Below, in pieces: positions 9,239-16,978 of a stretch of 64,000 nt of DNA. The DNA is from Cyclobacteriaceae bacterium (GTDB lineage Bacteria; Bacteroidota; Bacteroidia; Cytophagales; Cyclobacteriaceae), in the NCBI GenBank assembly GCA_022842845.1, contig JALHOT010000009.1:51001-115000 (forward strand). The letters are read 5' to 3'. Below the pieces are notes generated by a model. It was not told where the DNA came from. It saw only the letters and a program-made list of their open reading frames with translations, and did not search any database. Made by a program: the position numbers and the translations under genes. Every line of letters starts with the position of its first letter. Position 1 is the stretch's first letter.

Positions 9239-10030
9239 ATGAAATTTTCGCTTGTAAATGGTAAAAAGACGGAGGCATTTCCTAAGGGGAAAGGTATTTG
9301 CTATAACTGTGGTGCTATTACCATAGCAAAATGTGGGAGAAAAATGATCAATCATTGGGCACACCAGTCATTAAGGCATTGTGATACATGGTGGGAAAAT
9401 GAAACAGAGTGGCATCGAGACTGGAAATCTAAATTCAACCAAGAATGGCAAGAGGTTGTTCATCACGATTCGCTCACTAATGAAAAGCATGTTGCAGATA
9501 TAAAAACTAGTGCAGGATTGGTAGTTGAATTACAAAACTCAACAATATCCTTAGATGAAGTGGAATCCAGAGAAAGATTTTATGGTAAAATGATTTGGAT
9601 TGTAAATGCTGAAAAATTTGCCAATAATTTCCACTTCAAATCAATGCTTCCAGATCCGAATGCAAGTTTTCTTCAGGATATACAATTTTTAATTGGCCGA
9701 AAAAATACATTGCTCGGATTTTGGCGGCCATCCGAAAATTTGAATGGAGCTTCGATGGTTCTTTCACACCCTGTTCATGAGATATCAGAATTGATAAGGG
9801 TCAATTTTGTTGGACATTACCTTTTTCAATGGGTAAGGCCTCGACATGTTTGGTATCGTTCAAATCGAAGGGTATTTTTTGATTTTGGTCATAACTCAAT
9901 ATTTGAGTTTATGAGGTTTCCGAATCAGAAAACCTTATGTGTTAGGGCAGTTGATAAGACTGAATTGGTAAACTGTATAGTTAATGATCTTTTTTCTCAA
10001 GAGCTTGTTAATAACTCTAAGGGATTTTAA
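9239..10030 (+). CDS. CoiA-like PD-(D/E)XK nuclease family protein
   Basis: A 263-aa protein. A zinc-like N-terminus (C21, C24, C32, then HWAH at 39-42 and C48) precedes a nuclease core with D87 in HVADIKT and E97-x-Q99 in VVELQNS, followed by SRERFYGKMIWIVN. This is the layout of the CoiA-like family (competence protein CoiA, Pfam Competence CoiA-like). CoiA is required for recombination in pneumococcal competence; in mobile elements such proteins are of unknown role and may be DNA nucleases. The terminal lysine of the usual ExK triad is replaced by Q, a known variation of the fold. It lies 67 bp after the TnsE-like gene, in the same direction. Confidence 0.75.
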   Translation: MKFSLVNGKKTEAFPKGKGICYNCGAITIAKCGRKMINHWAHQSLRHCDTWWENETEWHRDWKSKFNQEWQEVVHHDSLTNEKHVADIKTSAGLVVELQNSTISLDEVESRERFYGKMIWIVNAEKFANNFHFKSMLPDPNASFLQDIQFLIGRKNTLLGFWRPSENLNGASMVLSHPVHEISELIRVNFVGHYLFQWVRPRHVWYRSNRRVFFDFGHNSIFEFMRFPNQKTLCVRAVDKTELVNCIVNDLFSQELVNNSKGF

Positions 10031-10053
10031 ACAGAGTATGAGTATCAATTTTT

Positions 10054-11430
10054 CTATGTTGCTGATTCTTCAGGGTCATCTCCATGGAAATCTTGATCGT
10101 TCAGATTTAAGAATTGCTTTGCCAAATTACTGGGTTTTATTGAGTCATATAGAATCTTAGTAATAATACCTGCACCAATTAATTGGGATTCACCATTAGG
10201 CGTTAAAATTTCAATAGCCATATCATTCACAGTGAATATAGCATTGTCAATGGTTTTATGCCTTTTCGTTTCGATCACTGTCAGCCATCTTGTTTTTAAT
10301 CCTACATTATTGAAACAATCTATTAGCGAGTCATAGTCCAGTCCCATAATAACTTTTATTCTTCCAGTAAGAACGTCAATTACAAAATCTGGAGATAGTG
10401 GTTTGTTAAATATAGGTTCTGATAGATTGTCTGTTATTGATTGCCAGTCAATAATTGTATAATTTTTAGCCTTTTCCTTCAGCATTGCCTCAATAATAAA
10501 TGGTCCACCTTTATCGAGTGACTCATCCCTATACATTCCTATAAGCAAGCAATTATCAATAACATTATACGACCAAGTCTTTTCATCCAATTGTAGATGC
10601 ATTTCATGCAACTCACGTAGGTACTTTTCTGTATGAATTTGGGGTGTGTAAACTCTGATTTGCCGACCGTCTGGAGTAAGCCCCTTATCGTGTCTTATCA
10701 CATTGCTGGCTCTATTCATTCGTTCTTGCTGACGTATTACTCGCTTAATCTGCTTCACAGTACCTTTATCAAATCCCGAAAGTTTCTGTTCATCAAAAAC
10801 TTCGTTATTGGTCTTTAAATTATTTAGAAAATCAGAAATATTGCTGTTGACAATACCTTCTTTCAACTCAATAACAAAATTCCCTGCTTCACCCTTCACA
10901 AGTAAGTCACCTAATTGTATGAAACTGGTCAGGTCAGACAACAAAGCGAAATGGTTGAGACTCTTGTTTATTTCATCTGCTGTCTCTATCGCGTGCTTGA
11001 GATTTGATGCAGACAATTGTTTAATTTCATTTTCACCAATATGAAATCTCCTGGCGATGTGAATTTCCCCACCAATCATTGTCCATGCGATACTATCAGC
11101 TATATGAGTAAATGACCGGATTCGATGGTTGATTACTTGAATATTAGCGGTAAGCTGTTCTTCAGTAATCTTGTCCCTCTTTCTTCTAGTTTCTTTAAGA
11201 TCTGATTTCAGCTTCGGTAACAATCCTTGATACTCCATTATTTCATTGATGAGCATCTTTTGGGCAATTTTGTATCCTTCATGACATTTCGCAATGAATG
11301 CAGAAAACTCATTTTTAGAAAGGTTTGGATATCTAAGTTTTTGGTCTTCAGTTAAGGAATTTATTCCAGTAGTAAATGCGGTGTCTGCAATTTCCCTTAG
11401 AATCTGTCTATGCTCATCAATTGATTTCAT
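10054..11430 (-). CDS. Unknown protein with a D...ExK nuclease-like motif
   Basis: A 458-aa protein with no recognised family name. The first 170 residues are helical with a charged coiled region (about 65-95). At 166-192 the pattern DLTSFIQLGDLLVKG followed by VIELKEG gives D175 and E188-L-K190 on consecutive strands, the arrangement of a PD-(D/E)XK nuclease core; the nuclease call is inference from this motif alone. The C-terminal half is mixed alpha/beta. It starts 28 bp after the PIN-domain gene on the same strand, so the two look like one two-gene unit. Confidence 0.55.
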   Translation of the reverse strand: MKSIDEHRQILREIADTAFTTGINSLTEDQKLRYPNLSKNEFSAFIAKCHEGYKIAQKMLINEIMEYQGLLPKLKSDLKETRRKRDKITEEQLTANIQVINHRIRSFTHIADSIAWTMIGGEIHIARRFHIGENEIKQLSASNLKHAIETADEINKSLNHFALLSDLTSFIQLGDLLVKGEAGNFVIELKEGIVNSNISDFLNNLKTNNEVFDEQKLSGFDKGTVKQIKRVIRQQERMNRASNVIRHDKGLTPDGRQIRVYTPQIHTEKYLRELHEMHLQLDEKTWSYNVIDNCLLIGMYRDESLDKGGPFIIEAMLKEKAKNYTIIDWQSITDNLSEPIFNKPLSPDFVIDVLTGRIKVIMGLDYDSLIDCFNNVGLKTRWLTVIETKRHKTIDNAIFTVNDMAIEILTPNGESQLIGAGIITKILYDSIKPSNLAKQFLNLNDQDFHGDDPEESAT

Positions 11431-11458
11431 TCTTTTACAAAACGTACTAATGTATTTT

Positions 11459-12550
11459 TCAATTTGTATCCACTACACTTACACTTAGACATTCAAAATC
11501 TGAGGGTACTTCTTCAGGAGATAAATTGAAAGTAAAATGAATTTCAAAAGTGATAGTCTTTTCAGAGATGCTATTGTATTGCTCTTCGCCATGATCTCTA
11601 CCAGCATTATATTCGAATATTTCAACGTCACACAAGGCACTTATTGTTCCTGCAATCAATACGGTTTCAGTCAATTTTTCGGATTCAAATTTTTCGCACT
11701 GTAGTAGCTCGATTTCTCCTTCGGAAACGTATCCATCATACCAAAATTCATCATCCATAATGTCAGATGGGCTTAAGGCTCTAGCCTTTTCTCTTATTTG
11801 CTGTGTTAATAGATCATCGAAATGCTCATGAACTAGATCATTGACATAGTTTAAATCTATCTGAGTGTTCTGAAGAAATACTTGAAGTCTATGTTCTGGA
11901 CTGTCTAGTACAGCTGCATATTCCTTAGTAAACTCATAAGAGCCCTTTACCACTTTTAAACGAGCTGTATCTTTCAGTAACTCCGGATGAATTTTTGAAT
12001 GATCTTTCTTATCACAGAAGTCGGAGTGGTTCGCAGTCAAAAGGATGAAGGTATCTAGGCTCATTGATTCAACATATTTTGAATAAGTGCTCCAGATTAT
12101 TGTATCCTTTACTTCCATTTTTTCATTGGTAAACGGTTTTTTTCTATAGATAGCTCTGTCCACCAAATCTGGTAAGAACTCATTCTTAATCGGAAGTAAT
12201 TTGAAATTTTCAACGGAGAATAATGCTTTGTAGCAGTTGTCAAACTTTTCCAGATGTTCTTCGATATTTATTTCATTGGGTAAAATGTCAATTTTAAGCC
12301 GCTTAGCATCTTTAATAGCTTTTTTAAGAAAACGGTTATGCTCTTCAATCTCATCCATGAATTGCTTGCGAAGCTCCAGACGAACAATATCTGACATATA
12401 GATATTAACTGATCCTTTTCTGCAATAATCAAGCAGCCTTTTGTTATTAGGTTTTTCAAAGAAATAGTCTTGAAAAAGAACATTGCTGTCTAAAAATATA
12501 TGAATCACACGAGTGTATTTTACGAACGAGTTTGATAATCCAAAAGCCAA
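11459..12550 (-). CDS. PIN-domain protein (DUF4935-like)
   Basis: A 363-aa protein. The N-terminal half has the PIN acidic residues in order: D21 in HIFLDSNVLF, E59 in DIVRLEL, D149 in VKDTIIW and D177 in TANHSDFCD, matching the DUF4935 (PIN-like) family. PIN domains are usually metal-dependent ribonucleases. The C-terminal 170 residues are acidic and unassigned. A GTG codon just before IHIFLDSN is a possible shorter start. The gene precedes the D...ExK protein by 28 bp and diverges from the large CoiA-like gene across a 191-bp region. A solitary antitoxin is not visible, so it does not look like a VapC toxin; a two-protein nuclease module is more likely. Confidence 0.75.
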   Translation of the reverse strand: MAFGLSNSFVKYTRVIHIFLDSNVLFQDYFFEKPNNKRLLDYCRKGSVNIYMSDIVRLELRKQFMDEIEEHNRFLKKAIKDAKRLKIDILPNEINIEEHLEKFDNCYKALFSVENFKLLPIKNEFLPDLVDRAIYRKKPFTNEKMEVKDTIIWSTYSKYVESMSLDTFILLTANHSDFCDKKDHSKIHPELLKDTARLKVVKGSYEFTKEYAAVLDSPEHRLQVFLQNTQIDLNYVNDLVHEHFDDLLTQQIREKARALSPSDIMDDEFWYDGYVSEGEIELLQCEKFESEKLTETVLIAGTISALCDVEIFEYNAGRDHGEEQYNSISEKTITFEIHFTFNLSPEEVPSDFECLSVSVVDTN

Positions 12551-12765
12551 GTCACCTCAACTTTTGAACTATCATAGGTTCAATATCGACAAATTCTAAA
12601 AGAAATTAGGTTGAGCGTTTACTTTTTTAGAAAAAAAATGGATTAGTGAGATAAAATCTCAGATATGTCAAGGTAAATGGAATGGGTTAAAATGGCTAGA
12701 ATCAGGGTTTGTCAGTAATTGTCACACGAATTTTGTAAATTTTGTCCTCGAAAGTGCTTAAAACA

Positions 12766-14370
12766 ATGCTTAATACGGATCATTCACATTTAGAACACTC
12801 TCAAAACCAATACGCTGAAAATGTAAAGCAGGAAGTGGTTTTTATACTTGATGCTGATCGAGGAAAGAGAGGATATTTTTGTTTAGGCTGTAAAAGGGAA
12901 GTTATTGCAAAAAAGGGAAAGATTAACATCCCACATTTTGCGCATGATCCCAAAGATGTAACCAGAAAAAATAAATGTACTTATTCAGATGAAACTTATC
13001 GACACTGGCTTGCAAAGCAACTTCTTATTCGGGACAAAGAAGTTACGGTCCCTGCTCTTTATAAATATCCAGTAGACGATAATGAGGGAAGAGCCATGTT
13101 AATTTCCCCTAAGCGAGTTATTAAAGCAAGTACAGCTTTGCAGGAAGTAATTTTTTACGAAGATGACAATGGTAAAGTTTGTTGGGGTAAAGAAGAGCAT
13201 AATTCCGGTCGAAATAATTTGATAAGAGTTGATGTCGCTTTTTTTGATGAAAAGGGACTTCCCATATTGTTAATAGAGCTTGTTGCTACTCATGGTATAA
13301 CGTTAGAAAAGAAATTAATTTTTCATCGTTTGTGTATTGATACAATTAGAATAAATGTTCCAAAAAATTCACCTGAGGCAATTGAGGAATCTTTAAATAA
13401 AACGGAAAACACTAAATGGATTTATAATTATGAATACCAAAGCACCCCTTACGTATCAGTTCCCAATAGAGAAACAAAGGGAATATTTCCAATTGATCAA
13501 ATCCAAAGAGGATTTCTCGAAGAAACTTACAAATGCAGAGCAGCACAAATTGGAAATTTTATACGCGCAATTGCACGATGCGTGGAATCAGAATCGTTCA
13601 GAAACTTTGAACGCACAATTACAGCAGAAATACATAGAGTTGAGGGAAATACAGAGAACCATAGATTACGATCTAGCGAAATTCGAAATGATTGTAGAAG
13701 CAGAGTTGAAGATCGATATAGAACAGAAATTAACGAAATTGATCAAAGAAGAGCAAGACTTAACGAGCGAAGAGAAGAACTTCGAACAAGAAAAGAAGAA
13801 GAGGAGAACAGCATTAGAGATGAAGAAGGAAAATTTGAACGGGAATATACAACTTTGGAAGGAGGATATAATCTTAAAAGAGGAGAACTTGAAGCAAAAA
13901 TCAATGAACCTCACTCGAGAGGAAAATCTTTTGAAAGCAGAAGAGAAGAAATTGGAGGACTTATTGAATCAGAAGAACTTGCTTATCAAAAAGAAAGAGG
14001 AAACCTCGAACTCATTAGACTCTCTTTTGACCCAGCACTCAAACTATTTAAAAAATCAAAGAGAGAAATTGCAGATAGCTTTAAACAAAAGGGAGGAAAA
14101 ATTGAAACAAGAAGAAGAACCTTACCAGAAGAATTTGAAAGATTACGAGGAGACGTTGAGAAATCAATTGAAGGAATTCGAGAACAAACAATTAGAGAAA
14201 TTGAGGGAAGAGTTGAGCATGGAGGTACAGAGATGTCCAGAAGACTTAAAGAATTACTTTCTTATTGGAGATTACTTATCAGTATCCAAAGCGAAATCGA
14301 TGATAGCAAGAGAGTTAAATCAGCGCAGGAGTGCATTAAAACGGGATCTTACAAAAATTGGGGTCTCTGA
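12766..14370 (+). CDS. CoiA-like nuclease with long coiled-coil tail, overlapping a second frame
   Basis: A 534-aa protein from the ATG at 12766; a TTG 24 bp upstream is in frame. Residues 30-75 form a CoiA-type zinc region (C39, C42, H57, H60, C71). The nuclease core shows R154-x-D156 in NLIRVDVAFF and E171 in LLIELVATHG, the RxDV...IE pattern of CoiA-like PD-(D/E)XK proteins. From about residue 245 it becomes an Arg/Glu-rich helix to the end. That whole C-terminal half (13430-14370) is also open in the +1 frame, where another coiled-coil ORF runs. Third positions here are A/T-rich as in neighbouring genes, and stop codons are avoided in a way chance does not explain. It diverges from the PIN gene and probably heads the 12766-15862 cargo cluster. 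Confidence 0.7.
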   Translation: MLNTDHSHLEHSQNQYAENVKQEVVFILDADRGKRGYFCLGCKREVIAKKGKINIPHFAHDPKDVTRKNKCTYSDETYRHWLAKQLLIRDKEVTVPALYKYPVDDNEGRAMLISPKRVIKASTALQEVIFYEDDNGKVCWGKEEHNSGRNNLIRVDVAFFDEKGLPILLIELVATHGITLEKKLIFHRLCIDTIRINVPKNSPEAIEESLNKTENTKWIYNYEYQSTPYVSVPNRETKGIFPIDQIQRGFLEETYKCRAAQIGNFIRAIARCVESESFRNFERTITAEIHRVEGNTENHRLRSSEIRNDCRSRVEDRYRTEINEIDQRRARLNERREELRTRKEEEENSIRDEEGKFEREYTTLEGGYNLKRGELEAKINEPHSRGKSFESRREEIGGLIESEELAYQKERGNLELIRLSFDPALKLFKKSKREIADSFKQKGGKIETRRRTLPEEFERLRGDVEKSIEGIREQTIREIEGRVEHGGTEMSRRLKELLSYWRLLISIQSEIDDSKRVKSAQECIKTGSYKNWGL

Positions 14371-14413
14371 GGAGCGATTTTTTGAATTGATGAGTCAGAA
14401 CTCATCACGTTAG
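13430..14413 (+). CDS. Coiled-coil protein encoded in the +1 frame within the CoiA-like gene
   Basis: A 327-aa ORF starting at an ATG (13430) inside the preceding gene and ending 43 bp beyond it; the two share 941 nt. The product is a Lys/Glu/Leu-rich coiled coil (about residues 20-275) ending in a more ordered tail containing LKNYFLIGDYLSVSKAK and a charged C-terminus. Hydrophobic heptads and the globular-looking tail resemble a real protein more than a shadow. It could start internally, or be joined to the CoiA domain by a +1 ribosomal frameshift; no slippery site is obvious. Third positions are G-rich (AAG, GAG, TTG), unlike neighbouring genes, because they coincide with first positions of the other frame. 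Confidence 0.55.
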   Translation: MNTKAPLTYQFPIEKQREYFQLIKSKEDFSKKLTNAEQHKLEILYAQLHDAWNQNRSETLNAQLQQKYIELREIQRTIDYDLAKFEMIVEAELKIDIEQKLTKLIKEEQDLTSEEKNFEQEKKKRRTALEMKKENLNGNIQLWKEDIILKEENLKQKSMNLTREENLLKAEEKKLEDLLNQKNLLIKKKEETSNSLDSLLTQHSNYLKNQREKLQIALNKREEKLKQEEEPYQKNLKDYEETLRNQLKEFENKQLEKLREELSMEVQRCPEDLKNYFLIGDYLSVSKAKSMIARELNQRRSALKRDLTKIGVSEERFFELMSQNSSR

Positions 14414-14448
14414 TTCGACAAATATGAGTGCATGAATTTATATAGCGA

Positions 14449-14916
14449 ATGGTACAAAGGATTGATAATAAATGGAGAAAATTCATGATTAAGTACTGCA
14501 ATAAATTAATTGCAAGCCAGAGTGTATCTTTTAATACAATTAAGCCTAAGAGCATACCAGATAAACCAGGCATATACTTAATTACATTCAAAAAAGGTAA
14601 TATTGAAATTCCATTTTACGTTGGAAGAACCCAAAATTTAAAGCGAAGAATCTATACCAATCATTTGATGGGTTCACCAACTAACGCAAGACTTAAAAAT
14701 TATTTAATTAATGACATTAAATTGAAGGACATTGTACTTTCAATAGATGCTAAAAATTATATTAAAATAAACTGCTTTGTGAGATGGATTGAGGAAGAGG
14801 TATATTCAAATGATTTGCCTACTAAAGCCAGGCATCCTTATCAGGTTAGAGGACTTTTGGAATCCTTCGTGACATCAGAACTCTTTCCTAGGTATGGGAT
14901 TTATAAGGAGCATTGA
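14449..14916 (+). CDS. GIY-YIG domain protein
   Basis: A 155-aa protein with G41-I-Y43 in KPGIYLITF, Y57-V-G in PFYVGRTQNLKRRI and the conserved Arg at 60 and 66, the core of the GIY-YIG nuclease fold. Acidic residues at 115-117 (IEEEVY) and E138 are candidates for the metal ligand; I cannot decide which. It stands 35 bp downstream of the coiled-coil ORF in the same direction. The domain occurs in homing endonucleases, restriction enzymes and small stand-alone nucleases; the small size favours the last. A second in-frame ATG at 14485 is possible. Confidence 0.75.
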   Translation: MVQRIDNKWRKFMIKYCNKLIASQSVSFNTIKPKSIPDKPGIYLITFKKGNIEIPFYVGRTQNLKRRIYTNHLMGSPTNARLKNYLINDIKLKDIVLSIDAKNYIKINCFVRWIEEEVYSNDLPTKARHPYQVRGLLESFVTSELFPRYGIYKEH

Positions 14917-14969
14917 ACTGGGATTTGAACTTAAAAACTATTTATATTTATTAATAAACTTTACTTGAC

Positions 14970-15305
14970 ATGGCACAGAAAATCACTACCACCACCGAGC
15001 TTCGCGATTATTTTAGTAAGGTTATGATAAGAACGGACCATCATGCACTTGGCGTAAGTCAAGTGGCTCTTGCTGTGATTGGCGGTATAATATGGCGGGC
15101 AACTGAAATAAACGTTCTTGAAAGGGATGGTGAAACAAAAAACGTTTTGTGGATGAAAACATTAAATTCAATTTTCTACTTTACGTATGACCATACGAAA
15201 GACGAAATTGTAGTAAAACAAGATAATCATAAAGGTTCTGAACTTCGTAGATTTACCAATACGACATCTTTAGCGGATGTTCACTTATTCTTTTTTACCA
15301 TGTAA
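14970..15305 (+). CDS. Small cargo protein, function unknown
   Basis: A 111-aa protein beginning MAQKITTTTELRDYFSKVM, with a helix rich in Ala/Val/Ile (SQVALAVIGGIIW, about 49-61) and a C-terminal beta-rich half containing NVLWMKTLN. From memory this resembles a small conserved family seen in accessory regions (proteins with an ADHHA...ALALAGAI-type sequence), but I cannot name a domain and assign no function. It lies 53 bp after the GIY-YIG gene and 17 bp before the next ORF, in the same direction. Confidence 0.6.
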   Translation: MAQKITTTTELRDYFSKVMIRTDHHALGVSQVALAVIGGIIWRATEINVLERDGETKNVLWMKTLNSIFYFTYDHTKDEIVVKQDNHKGSELRRFTNTTSLADVHLFFFTM

Positions 15306-15322
15306 AATTATGATATACTTAT

Positions 15323-15712
15323 ATGGGATGGAATGGAGATTCAGAAAACTACGAGTACTGGATAAAGGCTATTGATAAAGATATGATTATTTTCTTTGCT
15401 GAGCTTATTAACACTTATTCTTCAAATGCATTACCGTTAAACACTTTAAATATTGAAGAGAAAAAAATCGGTAAGAAAGAACTTATCTATTATGAACTCA
15501 ATTTTAGTCATGAAGATGGATTTCATGAAATACTTAATGTTAATTACTTGCAATCATATTTTAAGGAATTAGTGGTAGTAAATAAATTTTCTCCTTTCCT
15601 TACAGTTCGCATTGAGGCTGTAATTACACGATCTAGTATAAATGAGTATACATATAATTGCAACGAAGATGTTATTTATATATGCTCACCAGCTCAATAT
15701 CCAAAGACATAA
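15323..15712 (+). CDS. Small cargo protein, function unknown
   Basis: A 129-aa acidic protein (MGWNGDSENYEYWIKAIDKD) that I do not recognise. No signal peptide or membrane segment is visible; the sequence is rich in Asn, Tyr and Glu. It is AT-rich like the neighbouring cargo and closely spaced (17 bp after the previous gene), which supports a shared transcript. Function unknown. Confidence 0.55.
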   Translation: MGWNGDSENYEYWIKAIDKDMIIFFAELINTYSSNALPLNTLNIEEKKIGKKELIYYELNFSHEDGFHEILNVNYLQSYFKELVVVNKFSPFLTVRIEAVITRSSINEYTYNCNEDVIYICSPAQYPKT

Positions 15713-15727
15713 TTAGCTAACTCCATT

Positions 15728-15862
15728 ATGGCTACTAAAAAGAAAGGAACGCTAACTACATCCGGTGAATGGGCAAAGCATTTAAGAAAGTTTTTAAAGA
15801 GAAAATTCTGGAAGGCTGAACGTTTCAAGGCTAAGAGAATCGTTAAGATTGAAAGTGAATAG
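15728..15862 (+). CDS. Very small basic protein (44 aa)
   Basis: ATG at 15728 and TAG at 15860-15862 encode MATKKKGTLTTSGEWAKHLR followed by a Lys/Arg/Phe/Trp-rich helix ending in KIESE. Eighteen of 44 residues are Lys, Arg or His. It starts 15 bp after the preceding gene in the same direction, has a normal start context and clean codon usage, and is too long and too structured in composition to dismiss. It may bind nucleic acid, but that is only inferred from charge. It converges on tniQ across a 90-bp gap. Confidence 0.5.
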   Translation: MATKKKGTLTTSGEWAKHLRKFLKRKFWKAERFKAKRIVKIESE

Positions 15863-15952
15863 TAAACAAGTAAAATTGACCGTTTCGCCTAAGCCCAGTC
15901 TACCTACACTCAACCTATTTCTAGAAGTTGGATTAATTATAAGGTGTTTTGA

Positions 15953-16978
15953 TCACTGCAAATGTCGTTTGGAAACTACAGGGTTTGCATGGTAGATGCT
16001 CTTTTTAACGAATTCTTCAAACCAATATGGGCAATCATAGAAGTCCCGAAGTATCGCTGAACTTTTAGTATTCGTTTTATTGCAGATCCCTATGAATCTT
16101 CTGGGCCAGTTGTTTAACGTCCAGAATGCAGCTATTAATACGTTGATTCTGTCTTCCAGTTTTAAATGATCAAACTCTCCACGAACTCCAATGATAGGCC
16201 TATTTAATCCTAATGAAGAATATACAAATTCCTGAAATTTCTCCATTTGTGGGCTTTGACTACTGAGTATTGACGCTATCTGATACAGGACATCAAAGTA
16301 TAAATGCGAATACTGATGAGATTTAGTGTATCCATGTTTAATCATCTGGTCTAAATTTTTCTGAATATTCCCTAGATTATCTGAACACTTTATCTGAGTC
16401 GCATTCCTTAGGTCATTCCTACAGCTCGAACAATAACATGGCATCTGCGATATTAGGTTATTTTTAGTGCCTAGCTCAACTCTATGAAAGGCTATTGGGT
16501 TCTCACAAAATGGACAGCGATCATAAAGAATTAGTTTACATCTTGAGCATGCAACGGATAGTGATAACCTCCAGGACTTTCTAAAGTAAGGATTGGCTCC
16601 ATCTTTTATAAAGCAACACGGACAGAATTGGAGCCCAAAGTTTTTCCTGGTTCTATGAAAAATGCCAAGAGGCATTATCCATTTGGAATTACCGAAGCTA
16701 TTTAGTCTCTCAAACAAGTATCCTTCGTAGGATTTAAGAGTTGTGGCTTTTACTTCATCAAGACTTACTCCAGATTTTTCAGAAAGTAGCTGAAGCATCT
16801 TAATTGGAGCAAGTTTATCAATATCCCTATTCCATACCTGGTGTTCCGGAAAATGGAATCTACAGAACGTATGTACTTTTGAAACATTAACATTTGAGAG
16901 CCGATATAGCCAACTTGAAAGTAACTCATCTCTAAGGGGCTTTACTATTGCAGGAAATATGTTTAATTGGCTTGACAC
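15953..16978 (-). CDS. tniQ: TniQ/TnsD family target-selection protein
   Basis: A 341-aa protein from a GTG start directly abutting the tnsC stop (TAAGTG). The N-terminus FPAIVKPLRDELLSSWLYRLS is the TniQ signature. Cysteines at 119/121/122, 144/147, 155/158 and 181/183/186 form the paired zinc ribbons of the family. It is shorter than Tn7 TnsD (508 aa) but has more C-terminal sequence than minimal TniQ proteins. As the only TniQ in the element it should be the site-specific selector that recognises comM, binding DNA on the tnsA-proximal side, that is in the comM 3' half. Target recognition is inference from the insertion site. Confidence 0.9.
   Translation of the reverse strand: MSSQLNIFPAIVKPLRDELLSSWLYRLSNVNVSKVHTFCRFHFPEHQVWNRDIDKLAPIKMLQLLSEKSGVSLDEVKATTLKSYEGYLFERLNSFGNSKWIMPLGIFHRTRKNFGLQFCPCCFIKDGANPYFRKSWRLSLSVACSRCKLILYDRCPFCENPIAFHRVELGTKNNLISQMPCYCSSCRNDLRNATQIKCSDNLGNIQKNLDQMIKHGYTKSHQYSHLYFDVLYQIASILSSQSPQMEKFQEFVYSSLGLNRPIIGVRGEFDHLKLEDRINVLIAAFWTLNNWPRRFIGICNKTNTKSSAILRDFYDCPYWFEEFVKKSIYHANPVVSKRHLQ

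Noticed and set aside
13666..13914. Minus-strand ORF under the dual-frame region
   Set aside because: Phe/Ser-rich product is the usual antisense shadow of a Lys/Glu-rich coiled coil; no gene-like features.
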